A stretch of DNA of 64,000 bases from Rutidosis leptorrhynchoides. Taxonomy: Eukaryota; Streptophyta; Magnoliopsida; Asterales; Asteraceae. The DNA lies in NCBI RefSeq assembly GCF_046630445.1, contig NC_092337.1:360956001-361020000 (forward strand), written 5' to 3'. The notes beneath the pieces were generated by a model. The model worked only from the letters and a program-made list of their open reading frames with translations, ran no database searches and was not told the origin of the DNA. Made by a program: the position numbers and the translations under genes. Numbering within the stretch: the first letter of the stretch is position 1; each line of letters starts with the position of its first letter. Below are positions 34,198 to 47,136 of this stretch, one piece after another.

Positions 34198-36616
34198 TAT
34201 GACGATCGCTCCAAATCCATATGGACGAACACATCATTCATTGATTTCATTGCGAGGTATTTGACCTCTATATGATACGTTTTGTAAACATTGCATTCTT
34301 TTGAAAAGGCACACCATATATGAATATTTAAATTAAAGGTTTTCGACATCTGATGATTTCTACATATAAACAATCACCGTAAATAATAGTTTACAATAGT
34401 ATTTCCGTTGACAATGCAGTCAAAATAAGATGGATGGTGATGATTTTGTGAATGCAACGTTTTCTTGAATAAATCATGTATGACTCCATGCACATGGCTT
34501 GTATAACATATAAGCAAACAGCGGAAGACTTCTAGGAAACCTGAGAATAAACATGCTAACAAGTGTCAACACAAAGGTTGGTGAGTTCATAGTTTTAGTG
34601 TTATGCATAATCTGTTTATAAAGGTGAATCACAAGTTTTCAGTTGTTTCATCCAGAAACGTTTATCAAAATATTCTACGAAATTGAGCACCCTGGTAAAT
34701 AAACTTAACGTATATATAATTTGTACCCTTTGTATAATCATCTTAAAAATACACGCAAACCAACGTGTACGCTTCTCAAATAGCATACGTCCGTTAAAAG
34801 GCTAGTGCTCTAGCTCGGACGGGGATGTCAAGCCCTATGGATCCATATATAACTACTCGCGCCCACCAGTTCTTATAACCAGCAGTTACTAGTTACCAAA
34901 GCTAAGGGATTTTCGGTTCAAACTCGGTGTAGAATTTAGTATGTACTTGTATCCATTGCGTTTAAAATAAAGTGCATGTATTCTCAGCCCAAAAATATAT
35001 ATTGCAAAAGCAATTAAAAAGGGAGCAAATGAAACTCACGCATATAAATATTGTAAATCAGTTAATAAAGCATTTGTATGTATTTTCAGCCCAAAAATGT
35101 AAAGAGTAAAAGGGATCATATGAAACTCACCTTAGCAGCATATAAAGTTGTTCATCGTAATGTGACCGAAACTCAGATTATCAAATAATCGTAGATCTCA
35201 ACATATCAATATTGAGATTCAATATTGTAGGAAAGTACGTAGACGTAACGGAGATGATAAACACTAGGTTTGATTCATAAATATATCCCCGAATATTACC
35301 CATAACCTCCTTGGCAATAACCCATAGTTTCCTTAGTTATAATCGGTTTGTAACCCAAATTAAAATACCCATGTATCACTTGTTACAGTACCATACTACT
35401 AATTTAAAATTTTAAGCTAGAAAATATACAGAGTGATTTATTTATGTGAGTGTGTGAGTGTTTTTTTTAGTTCCTAATAAGTACTTCGTTCATATATATA
35501 TATATATGTAAAATAATAATATAATAATAATAAAAAGGTAAGCCGCCATCACTTTTTATGTCGACAAACATTACGCGTTTCGCGTAGATAGGTACGCTGT
35601 CCGCGTATGGTGTCTTCACGAAAGTTGTAGATTTTTGAGTTACGGACGTCTGGACACCGGAATCACCCTTTTTCGAGTCAGTATGATTTAGTTATGATTT
35701 TTCTCGTGCAAGTGCGCAGGTTTAGTGATTTCCATCATTTTAACTTGAAATCTTGAGATGAAATGTTGTAGTATTTTAGTGCTCATTAGAAATCTTTATT
35801 TTATCTTTATTTTCATTTTCATATCATTGAAAATCCATAAAAACATTTTAACAATCAAATTCTATTATATCGAAAAACGTGCTCATACTAAATCGAATAA
35901 CTATAGTTCTCTAAAACTAATTACATTCACATCTTTTTATCGAAGCGTTATAATAATTAAAAATCTATTATTTCGAAGAAAGCTTTCATATATTTGACCT
36001 AAATCGAATAAATATAATTTAGTTTTCCAGAATTAGTTATATTCAAAATCATTCTTTAAAAGGTTTCATCTATGTCGTAAAAAGTTTTCAATATTAAGAA
36101 AACTAAATAATTAACTTTATCAAGAGACACGAGACAATCATTGTGTTGAAAGTTAATCTCTACTAACCTTTGTCCAGTAATCGTTAATTGACATATTTGT
36201 TCACTTTACCATTTATTTCGAATATCGTTAAAAAGAAAAGGTTTCCTACATCAAAGTGGACCTCTCAATAGAGACTCACGATCATACAATGTATCTGATA
36301 AATCAATCGTTTGATATTATCTTTTAATTCCGTTGATAATTATATTAAACCTATATCGAAACAAATACATTCGTGTAAAGTATTATACGTCTAATACTTT
36401 GTTAACGTTTTCAAGTTATAATATATACACATATACATATATAATCATGTCCGTTCATATAATGGTTCGTGAATCATTGGAATTTGGTCGAGGTTAAATG
36501 AATGTATGAACATAGTTTAAAATTTTTGAGATTCAACTTAACAAACTTTGCTTATCATGTCAGAATAATATAAAGATTAAAGTTTAAATTTGTTCGAAAA
36601 TTTCCGGGTCATCACA
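34198..36616 (-). repeat. 5' LTR of element D (2419 bp)
   Basis: Mate of 28012-30461. The first two bases are TA where the other LTR has TG. It ends ATCACA directly before the target duplication GTTAA. Confidence 0.93.
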
Positions 36617-37050
36617 GTTAATTATAATGATTAATGATAAGGATTATGATCAAGTATTATAAATAATTTTTAATAATAAGATGAAGGAATATAGTTAATA
36701 ATGATTAGGGTCATTGGCTAATAATAAGATAAAGGTTGATCAAGTAATTAAGCTTGATGTTATGATAAAAGTATTATAAGATCATGATTATGATTTTATG
36801 TGGAGTAATAAGGTTAAGTAGGGTTAATAAAAGTTGATTAGCAAAATAAAAATGGTTGTGATCAAAGTAAAAGTATAATTAAAAGATGATAACGGGTATG
36901 ATTATGATTATTATGATTAGGGTTAATGAATATAACTAGTAATTATGTTGAAAAGATATGATTTTATGTGTTGATTAGGTTAAGATTATGTTAAAAGTTA
37001 TGATTTTATGTGAAAAGTTATTAACTAGTTAGTAAAGATAGATAAAGATT
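36617..37050 (+). repeat. 5' LTR of element C, second segment
   Basis: Matches 56446-56879 of the 3' LTR. It ends at the junction with the truncated B array, where the shared bases AAGATT (37045-37050) occur in both partners. Confidence 0.92.
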
Positions 37051-38068
37051 TCATCAATCATGTCTCCGGGTAGGTCTCTTAAAATATTGGGTTGTCTATC
37101 CATTTTGTGTTTTTATACTGTAAAATAGACAAGAGTTAGATTCATAAAAAAATACTTATTAATACAAGCAATTTTTACATATATCATAAAGCATAAGCAC
37201 ACTATATTACATATATTACACCACACGAATACAACTATCTTATTCCGACTCGCTCGTTTCTTCTTCTTCGGTTTTGGTTCGTTTTGCCAAGTTTCTAGGG
37301 ATATATGATGTTCCCCTAATACGAGCCGTCATTTTCCACATTGGTTTAGAAAAACCTGGTGGTTTAGAGGTTCCCGAGTTATTGTCACAACTTAAGAAAT
37401 ACGGGTGTTGACGATACATATAAAGTTCATCGTGTTTGGAATCAAATTTCTCTATTTTTATGCCCTTTCCCTTATTGTTCTATTTTGCCTTATTAAATTG
37501 TGTTGGGGTAATTTCTATAACATCATCGGAATCCTTGTCGGGATCCGATTCATCGGAGAATTGGTAATTCTCCCAATACTTTGCTTCCTTGGCGGAAACA
37601 CCATTGACCATAATTAACTTTGGTCGGTTGGTTGAGGATTTTCTTCTACTTAACCATTTTATTATTTCCCCCACTGGTTCTATTTCTTCTTCCGGTTCCG
37701 ATTCTTCTTCCGGTTCCGATTCTTCTTCCGGTTCCGACTCTTCTTCCGGTTCCTCTTCGGGAACTTGTGAATCAGTCCACGAATCATTTCAATTTACATT
37801 TGACTCTTCATTATTATTAGGTGAGTCAATGGGACTTGTTCTAGAGGTAGACATCTATCACACAATATCAAACATGTTAAGAGATTAATATATCACATAA
37901 TATTTACATGTTAATAATATATAGTTTCCAACAAAAATGTTAAGCAATCATTTTTAAAGAAAACACGGTCGAAGTCCAGACTCACTAATGCATCCTAACA
38001 AACTCGATAAGACACACTAATGCAAATTTTCTGGTTCTCTAAGACCAACGCTCTGATACCAACTGAAA
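37051..38068 (-). pseudogene. Leader fragment of the first element in the B array
   Basis: It holds the first 17 codons of the F-box ORF (37103 down to 37051) and the whole acidic ORF region (37240-37854, broken by at least a TGA near 37791 and a TAG near 37480). It also has an intact primer site (38049-38062, TTGGTATCAGAGCG). The acidic ORF has three EEESEP repeats, as in the second element. Confidence 0.85.
38049..38062 (-). promoter_or_regulatory. Primer binding site (B array, first element)
   Basis: Consensus initiator-Met complement, six bases from the LTR at 38069. Confidence 0.9.
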
Positions 38069-41000
38069 TGTCCCGTTCATATTGATTATAAACGTTCCAT
38101 ATTAATTGATTTCGTTGCGAGGTTTTGACCTCTATATGAGACGTTTTTCAAAGACTGCATTCATTTTTAAAACAACCATAACCTTTATTTTATCAATAAA
38201 GGTATCAAAAGCATTACGTAGATTATCAAATAATGATAATCTAAAATATACTGTTTACACACGACCATTACATAATGGTTTACAATAGAAATATATTACA
38301 TCGGCATATGTTTCTTGAATGCAGTTTTTACACAATATCATACAAACATGGACTCCAAATCTTGTCCTTATTTTAGTATGCAACAGCGGAAGCTCTTAGT
38401 ATTCACCTGAGAATAAACATGCTTTAAACGTCAACAAAAATGTTGGTGAGTTATAGGTTTAACCTATATATATATATATATATATCAAATCGTAACAATA
38501 GACCACAAGATTTCATATTTCAATACGCATCCCATACATAGAAATAAAAATCATTCATATGGTGAACACCTGGTAACCGACATTAACAAGATGCATATAT
38601 AAGAATATCCCCATCATTCCGGGACACCCTTCGGATATGATATAAATTTCGAAGTACTAAAGCATCAGGTACTTTGGATGGGGTTTGTTAGGCCCAATAG
38701 ATCTATCTTTAGGATTCGCGTCAATTAGGGTGTCTGTTCCCTAATTCTTAGATTACCAGACTTAATAAAAAGGGGCATATTCGATTTCGATAATTCAACC
38801 ATAGAATGTAGTTTCACGTACTTGTGTCTATTTTGTAAATCATTTATAAAACCTGCATGTATTCTCATCCCAAAAATATTAGATTTTAAAAGTGGGACTA
38901 TAACTCACTTTCACAGATTTTTACTTCGTCGGGAAGTAAGACTTGGCCACTGGTCGATTCACGAACCTATAACAATAAATGTACATATATATCAAAGTAT
39001 GTTCAAAATATATTTACAACACTTTTAATACATTTTGATGTTTTAAGTTTATTAAGTCAGCTGTCCTCGTTAGTAACCTACAACTAGTTGTCCAACGTTA
39101 GATGTACAGAAAAAATTGATATATATTATCTTAAATCAATCCACGACCCAGTGTATACACGTCTCAGGCTAGATCACAACTCAAAGTATATATATTTTTG
39201 GAATCAACCTCAACCCTGTATAGCTAACTCCCACATTACTGCATATAGAGTGTCTATGGTTGTTCCAAATAATATATACACATGGGTCGATATGATATGT
39301 CAAAACATTTGCATACGTGTCTATGGTATCCCAAGATTACATAATATATTAGAATACATGTATAATACATTATAAGTTAGCTAGGATATGATTAATATAG
39401 ATTTGTTACCAATTTTCACGTTGCTACACCAAGAAAAATTATCCAATCTTGTTTTACCCATAACTTCTTCATTTTAAATCCGTTTTGAGTGAATCAAATT
39501 GCTATGGTTTCATATTGAACTCTATTTTATGAATCTAAACAGAAAAAGTATAGGTTTATAGTCGAAAATATAAGTTATAAGTTGTTTTTGTAAAGGTAGT
39601 CATTTAAGTCGAAAGAACGACGTCTAGATGACCATTTTAGAAAACATACTTCCACTTTGAGTTTAACCATGATTTTTGGATATAGTTTCATGTTCATAAG
39701 AAAAATCATTTTCCCAGAAGAAAAACTTTTAAATCAAAGTTTATCATAGTTTTTAATTAACTAACCCAAAACAGCCCGCGGTGTTACTACGGCGGCGTAT
39801 GTCCGGTTTTTCCGTGTTCTTCGTGTTTCCAGGTTTTAAATCATTAAGTTAGCATATTATATAGATATAGAACATGTGTTTAGTTGATTTTAAAAGTCAA
39901 GTTAGAAGGATTAACTTTTGTTTGCGAACAAGTTTAGAATTAACTAAACTATGTTCTAGTGATTACAAGTTTAAACCTTCGAATAAGATAGCTTTATATG
40001 TATGAATCGAATGATGTTATGAACATCATTACTACCTCAAGTTTTGTGGATAAACCTACTGGAAAATAGACAAATGGATCTAGCTTCAAAGGATCTTGGA
40101 TGGCTTGAAAGTTCTTGAAGTAGAATCATGACACGAAAACAAGTTCAAGTAAGATTTCCACTCGAAATAAGATTGTTATAGTTATAGAAATTGAATCAAA
40201 GTTTGAATATGAGTATTACATTATATTAGAAAGATATCTTACTGTAAATAAGAAAGATTTCTTGAGGTTGGATGATCACTCTACAAGATTGGAAGTAAGC
40301 TTGCAAACTTGGAAGTATTCTTGATTTTATGAAACTAGAACTTGTAGAATTTATGAAGAACACTTAGAACTTGAAGATAGAACTTGAGAGAGATTAATTA
40401 GATGAATAAAATTGAAGAATGAAAGTGTTTGTAGGTGTTTTTGGTCGTTGGTGTATGGATTAGATATAAAGGATATGTAATTTTGTTTTCATGTAAATAA
40501 GTCATGAATGATTACTCATATTTTTGTAATTTTATGAGATATTTCATGCTAGTTGCCAAATGATGGTTCCTACATGTGTTAGGTGACTCACATGGGCTTC
40601 TAAGAGCTGATCATTGGAATGTATATACCAATAGTACATACATCTAAAAGTTGTGTATTGTACGAGTACGAATACGGGTGCATACGAGTAGAATTGTTGA
40701 TGAAACTGAACAAGGATGTAATTGTAAGCATTTTTGTTAAGTAGAAGTATTTTGATAAGTGTCTTGAAGTCTTTCAAAAGTGTATGAATACATATTAAAA
40801 CACTACATGTATATACATTTTAACTGAGTCGTTAAGTCATCGTTAGTCGTTACATGTAAGTGTTGTTTTGAAACCTTTAGGTTAACGATCTTGTTAAATG
40901 TTGTTAACCCATTGTTTATTAAATCAAATGAGATGTTAAATTATTACATTATCATGATATCATGATGTATTAATATATCTTAATATGATATAAATACATT

Positions 41001-41351
41001 AAATGTCGTTACAACGATAATCGTTACATATATGTCTCGTTTCAAAATCATTAAGTTAGTAGTCTTGTTTTTACATATGTAGTTCATTGTTAATATACTT
41101 AATGATATGTTTACTTATCATAATATCATGTTAACTATATATATATCCATATATATGTCATCATATAGTTTTTACAAATTTTAACGTTCGTGAATCGCCG
41201 GTCAACTTGGGTGGTCAATTGTCTATATGAAACCTATTTCAATTAATCAAGTCTTAACAAGTTTGATTGCTTAAAATGTTGGAAACATTTAATCATGTAA
41301 ATATCAATTTCATTTAATATATAAAAACATGGAAAAGTTTGGGTCACTACA
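38069..41351 (-). repeat. Shared middle LTR of the B array (3283 bp)
   Basis: Starts TGTCCCGTTC and ends GGGTCACTACA. Same family as 5441-8680 and 47930-51246. A TA run near 38466-38485 has about ten units; the other LTR has about fifty. Confidence 0.92.
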
Positions 41352-41368
41352 GTACCTACCCGTTAAAT

Positions 41369-41387
41369 AAATTTCGTCCCGAAATTT
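41369..41387 (-). other. Hairpin beside the 3' LTR of element B
   Basis: AAATTTCG-TCC-CGAAATTT, 8-bp stem. On the minus strand it begins at the stop codon of pol. The polypurine tract follows at 41352-41364. Confidence 0.7.
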
Positions 41388-44300
41388 TAAGAAGTTGGAT
41401 GTGTTGACGTATCTTCTGGAAATAAATACGGGTATTTCTTCTTTATCTGATCTTCTCATTCCCAGGTGAACTCGGGTCCTCTACGAGCATTCCATCGAAC
41501 CTTTACAATTAGTATCTTGTTTTGCTTAAGTCTTTTAACCTCATGATCCATTATTTCGACGGGTTCTTCGATGAATTGAAGTTTTTCGTTGATTTGGATT
41601 TCATCTAATGGAATAGTGAGATCTTCTTTAGCAAAACATTTCTTCAAATTTGAGACGTGGAAAGTGTTATGTACAGCCGCGAGTTGTTGAGGTAACTCAA
41701 GTCGGTAAGCTACTGGTCCGACACGATCAATAATCTTGAATGGTCCATTATACCTTGGATTTAATTTCCCTCGTTTACCAAATCGAACAACACCTTTCCA
41801 AGGTGCAACCTTAAGCATGACCATCTCTCCAATTTCAAATTCTATATCTTTTCTTTTAATGTCGGCGTAGCTCTTTTGTCGACTTTGGGCGGTTTTCAAC
41901 CGTTGTTGAATTTGGATGATCTTCTCAGTAGTTTCTTGTATTATCTCCGGACCCGTAATCTGTCTATCCCCCACTTCACTCCAACAAATCGGAGACCTGC
42001 ACTTTCTACCATAAAGTGCTTCAAACGACGCCATCTCAATGCTTAAATGATAGCTGTTGTTGTAGGAAAATTCTGCTAACGGTAGATGTCGATCCCAACT
42101 ATTTTCGAAATCAATAACACATGCTCGTAGCATGTCTTCAAGCATTTGTATCGTCCTTTCACTCTGCCCATCAGTTTGTGGATGATAGGCAGTACTCATG
42201 TCTAGACGAGTTCCTAATGCTTGCTGTAATGTCTGCCAGAATCTTAAAATAAATCTGCCATCCCTATCAGAGATAATAGAGATTGGTATTTCATGTCTGG
42301 AGACGACTTCCTTCAAATACAGTCGTGCTAAATTCTCCATCTTGTCATCTTCTCTTATTGGTAGGAAGTGTGCTGACCTGGTGAGATGATCAACTATTAC
42401 CCAAATAGTATCATAACCACTTGCAGTCCTTGGCAATTTAGTAATGAAATCCATGGTAATGTTTTCCCATTTCCATTCCGGGATTTCAGGTTGTTGTAGT
42501 AGACCTGATGGTTTCTGATGTTCAGCTTTGACCTTAGAACACGTCAAACATTCTCCTACATATTTAGCAATATCTGCTTTCATACCTGGCCACCAAAAAT
42601 GTTTCTTAAGATCCTTGTACATCTTTTCTGTTCCAGGATGTATTGAGTATCTGGTTTTATGAGCTTCTCTAAGTACCATTTCTCCCATATCTCCAAATTT
42701 TGGTACCCAAATTCTTTCAGCCCTATACCGGGTTCCATCTTCCCGAATATTAAGATGCTTCTCCGATCCTTTGGGTATTTCATCCTTTAAATTTCCCTCT
42801 TTTAAAACTCCTTGTTGCACCTCCTTTATTTGAGTAGTAAGGTTAGTGTGAATCATTATATTCATAGATTTTACTCGAATGGGTTCTCTGTCCTTTCTGC
42901 TCAAGGCGTTGGCTACCACATTTGCCTTCCCCGGGTGGTAACGAATCTCAAAGTCATAATCATTCAACAATTCAATCCACCTACGCTACCTCATATTCAG
43001 TTGTTTCTGATTAAATATGTGTTGAAGACTTTTGTGGTCGGTATATATAATACTTTTGACCCCATATAAGTAGTGCCTCCAAGTCTTTAATGCAAAAACA
43101 ACCGCGCCTAATTCTAAATCATGCGTCGTATAATTTTGCTCGTGAATCTTCAATTGTCTAGATGCATAAGCAATCACCTTCGTCCGTTGCATTAATACAC
43201 AACCGAGTCCTTGCTTTGATGCATCACAATAAATCACAAAATCATCATTCCCTTCAGGCAATGACAATATAGGTGCCGTAGTTAGATTTTTCTTCAATAA
43301 TTGAAACGCCTTCTCTTGTTCATCCTTCCATTCAAATTTCTTCCCTTTATGCGTTAATGCAGTCAAGGGTTTTGCTATTTTGGAGAAATCTTGGATGAAT
43401 CTTCTGTAGTAACCAGCCAATCCTAAAAATTGACGTATATGCTTCGGAGTTTTTAGGGTTTCCCACTTTTCAACGGTTTCGATCTTTTCCGGGTCCACCT
43501 GGATACCTTCTTTGTTCACTATGTGACCGAGGAATTGAACTTCTTCCAACCAAAATGCACACTTTGAAAACTTAGCGTACAGTTTTTCTTTCCTCAATAC
43601 TTCTATCACTTTTCTCAAATGTTCTTCGTGCTCTTGATCATTCTTTGAGTAAATAAGTATGTTATCAATGAAAACAATGACAAACTTGTCAAGATATGGC
43701 CCACACACTCGGTTCATAAGGTCCATGAACACAGCTGGTGCGTTAGTCAATCCAAACAGCATAACCATAAACTCGTAATGACCATAACGCGTCCTAAAAG
43801 CAGTTTTTGGAATATCATCCTCCTTTACTCGCATTTGATGATATCCAGAACGTAAATCGATCTTCGAATAAACCGACGAGCCTTGTAGTTGATCAAATAA
43901 GTCGTCAATTCTCGGCAGTGGATAACGGTTTTTGATGGTAAGTTTGTTCAACTCTCTGTAGTCAATACACAACCTAAATGTACCATCCTTCTTCTTGACA
44001 AACAAAACAGGAGCTCCCCATGGTGATGTGCTTGGTCGAATGAAACTACATTCTAATAGTTCTTGCAGTTGGCTTTGCAGTTCTTTCATCTCGCTGGGTG
44101 CGAGTCTATAAGGAGCACGAGCTATTGGTGCAGCTCCTGGTACAAGATCCATTTGAAATTCAACAGATCGATGTGGAGGTAGTCCCGGTAATTCTTTTGG
44201 AAATACATCGGGAAATTCTTTTGTGACGGGAACATCATTGATGCTCTTTTCTTCAGTTTGTACTTTCTCGACGTGTGCTAGAACAGCATAGCAACCTTTT

Positions 44301-45967
44301 CTTATTAGTTTTTGTGCCTTCAAATTACTAATAAGATGTAGCTTCGTGTTGCCCTTTTCTCCGTACACCATTAAGGGTTCTCCTTCTTCTCGTACAATGC
44401 GAATTGCATTTTTATAACATACGATCTCTGCTTTCACCTTCTTCAGCCAGTCCATGCCAACTATTACATCAAAACTCCCTAACTCTACGGGTATCAAATC
44501 AATCTTAAATATTTCGCTACCCAGTTTAATTTCTCGATTCCGGCATATATAATCTGCTGAAATTAATTTACCGTTTGCTAATTTGAGTAAAAATTTACTA
44601 TCCAACGGCGTCAATGGACAACTTAATTTAACACAAAAATCTCTACTCATATAGCTTCTATCCGCGCCCGAATCAAATAAAACGTAAGCAGATTTATTGT
44701 CAATAAGAAACGTACCCGTAACAAGCTCCGGGTCTTCCTGTGCCTCTGCCGCATTAATATTGAAAACTCTTCCACGACCTTGTCCATTTGTGTTCTCCTG
44801 GTTCGGGCAATTTCTAATAATGTGGTCCAGTTTTCCACATTTATAACAAACTACATTGGCATAACTTGCTCCGACACTACTTGCTTCGCCATTACTCGTT
44901 CCGACACCATTTGTTCCTTTCGTTCTGTTAACCCCTGGTCCATAGACCTCACACTTCACCGCGCTATGACCATTTCTTTTACACTTGTTGCAAAATTTGG
45001 TGCAGAACCCCGAGTGATACTTTTCACACCTTTGGCATAGCTGCTTCTGATTGTTGTTGTTGTTGCAGTTGTTATTGTTATTGGGATGATTGTTGTAGTT
45101 GTTGTTATTGTTGTTGTTGCGCCGTTTGTTGTAGTTGCGATTGATGTTGCGATTGTTGGGATAGTTGTTGCGATTATTGTTGTAATTGCTGTTGTTGTTG
45201 TTGTATTGGTGATTCTTATCACCGTTTTCCTCCCACTTTCTTTTGACTTGCTTCACATTGGCCTCTTCAGCCGCCTGTTCTTTAATTCTTTCCTCAATCT
45301 GGTTCACTAGTTTGTGAGCCATTCGACATTCCTGTTGTATGGAGGTGGGCTCGTGTGAACTTATATCTTCTTGGATTCTTTCTGGTAATCCTTTCACAAA
45401 CGCGTCGATCTTCTCTTCCTCATCTTCGAATGCTCTCGGACACAATAGGCACAATTCTGTGAATCGTCTTTCGTACGTGGTAATATCAAATCCTTGGGTT
45501 CGTAACCCTCTAAGTTCTGTCTTGAGCTTATTGACCTCGGTTCTGGGACGGTACTTCTCGTTCATCAAGTGCTTGAATGCTGACCACGGTAGTGCGTAAG
45601 CATCATCTTGTCCCACTTGCTCTAGATAGGTATTCCACCATGTTAACGCAGTACCTGTGAAGGTATGCGTAGCGTACTTCAATTTGTCCTCTTCAGTACA
45701 CTTACTTATGGCAAACACCGATTCGACCTTCTCGGTCCACCGTTTCAATCCGATCGGTCCTTCGGTTCCATCAAATTCTAAAGGTTTGCAGGCAGTGAAT
45801 TCTTTGTAGGTGCATCCTACACGATTTCTTGCGCCGTTAGCTGCATTGCTAGATTCAGAGTTATTGTTGGTATGTAGCGCAGCCTGTACTGCGGCTATGT
45901 TTGAAGCAAGAAAGGCACGAAATTCCTCTTCGCTCATATTCAAGGTGTGTCGAGTAGTCGGTGCCAT
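41387..45967 (-). pseudogene. gag-pol polyprotein of element B, nearly complete
   Basis: One frame of about 1526 codons runs from MAPTTRH at 45967. Gag has [12 protein letters not shown], an Asn-rich tract and [18 protein letters not shown]. Protease has [10 protein letters not shown]. Reverse transcriptase has [10 protein letters not shown], where A has FIDD, so a catalytic Asp is lost. RNase H has FVIYCDAS and YTDHKSL. Integrase has the HHCC zinc region, the D..D..E core ([30 protein letters not shown]) and a C-terminal chromodomain ([14 protein letters not shown].. RGPEFTWE), which places it in Tekay/Del. Two stops break the frame: CAG to TAG at 42983-42985, between RNase H and integrase, and CGA to TGA at 41456-41458, inside the chromodomain. 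Frameshifts are absent, so decay is recent. Confidence 0.93.
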
Positions 45968-46040
45968 TTCCTTCAAAATAGTCAAATGAAATGAGTTAAT
46001 CATATAGAATATCAAGAGTGGTCAATAGTATTTCGTAGCG

Positions 46041-46079
46041 TAATATGAACTTGTTTATAAAAGCTCTTTCTTCATATTA
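46041..46079 (-). other. Leader stem-loop ahead of gag in element B
   Basis: The 9-bp stem TAATATGAA/TTCATATTA is the same as in element A. The loop palindrome is imperfect here (AAAGCTCTTT). Confidence 0.5.
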
Positions 46080-46099
46080 GCGTTTTATACTCTTTAATT

Positions 46100-46116
46100 C
46101 GGGTAGTACCTACCCG
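46100..46116. other. Polypurine-tract-like palindrome upstream of gag (element B)
   Basis: CGGGTAGTACCTACCCG, identical to 3600-3616 in element A. Confidence 0.5.
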
Positions 46117-46316
46117 TTAAGTTCATACTTAGTAGCTAACATACCATTTCAACTACTACAATTCTATATGAAAAACTAATCACACAAAAAAAAAAAAAAT
46201 CATATTCAAACCTTTATACAATAACTTGCAAACTTAAAATACCGCTTTTTTTTACATATAGCATGAAATATAGCACATAAAACTTTGATACAAAGTAGTT
46301 GCGAAGATAATTCTAG

Positions 46317-47000
46317 TTAATAAATAAGGCGTTCAGCAAAGGCAATAAAGACACGTAATTCATACGTCCAGAAACAAGTCATGCATTCTGGTTTTAGTAA
46401 TACCACTTCCCATCCTTGGTTTTATGGAACATAACCGTTGTGATCGATAGTAAGACAATGTGTTGTAACGTCGTCAAAAGGATGAAGGTTACGTAATGAC
46501 CAACAGTCTCATAATAACCTAAAAACCTCATTTCTTACCCCAATTACCGACTCCGTCACTTGTGAGAACGTTTTGTTTAATAGTTGTAGCCCTATGTTCT
46601 TGTTCTCACTTTGGTGAGAAGCGAACATTACTAACCCGTAAGCATAACATGCTTCTTTATGTTGCATGTTAGCCGCTTTTTCTAAATCACGAAGTCCTAT
46701 ATTCGGATATATTGAGTCAAAATAATTTCTTAACCCGTTGCGTAAAATAGCATTTGGGTTCCCCGCAATATATGCGTCAAAGTAAACACATCGTAACTTA
46801 TGAATTTCCCAATGTGATATCCCCCATCTTTCGAACGAAAGCCTTTTATAAATCAAGGCATTCTTGGAACATTCTTCGAATGTCTTACAAACTGATCTCG
46901 CCTTAAATAGTTGTGCCGAGGAATTCTGACTGACTCTAGACAAGATTCCATCAATCATGTCTCCGGGTAGGTCTCTTAAAATATTGGGTTGTCTATCCAT
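46317..47000 (-). pseudogene. F-box ORF of element B, two stops
   Basis: About 90 percent identical to 3821-4492. The F-box region is intact (DLPGDMIDGILSRV, KARSVCKTF). The frame is broken at about 46510 (CGA to TGA) and again near 46429 (CAA to TAA). It would also run a few codons past the stop used in A, because that TGA is changed to CGC. Confidence 0.85.
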
Positions 47001-47136
47001 TTTGTGTTTTTATACTGTAAAATAGACAAGAGTTAGATTCATAAAAAAATACTTATTAATACAAGCAATTTTTACACATATCATAAAGCATAAGCACACT
47101 ATATTACATATATTACACCACACGAATACAACTATC

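Larger units (their letters stand above)
28012..36616 (-). mobile_element. Element D: non-autonomous LTR element without gag-pol, nested in C
   Basis: LTRs lie at 28012-30461 and 34198-36616, with a perfect target duplication GTTAA (28007-28011 and 36617-36621). The primer site at 34184-34196 gives minus orientation. The 3.7 kb interior has no reverse transcriptase, integrase or zinc knuckle. It holds one 155-aa ORF near the 5' side, two polypurine-like motifs and the AT stem-loop. This is a large retrotransposon derivative that needs proteins from another element. Its internal left end matches element F (63366-64000). Confidence 0.92.

Noticed and set aside
28188..35997. Identical 62-aa and 79-aa ORFs found twice
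   Set aside because: They lie in the two LTRs of element D.
37051..38068. Fragment read as an independent insertion
   Set aside because: It runs without a break through its primer site into the LTR shared with element B, so one array explains both.
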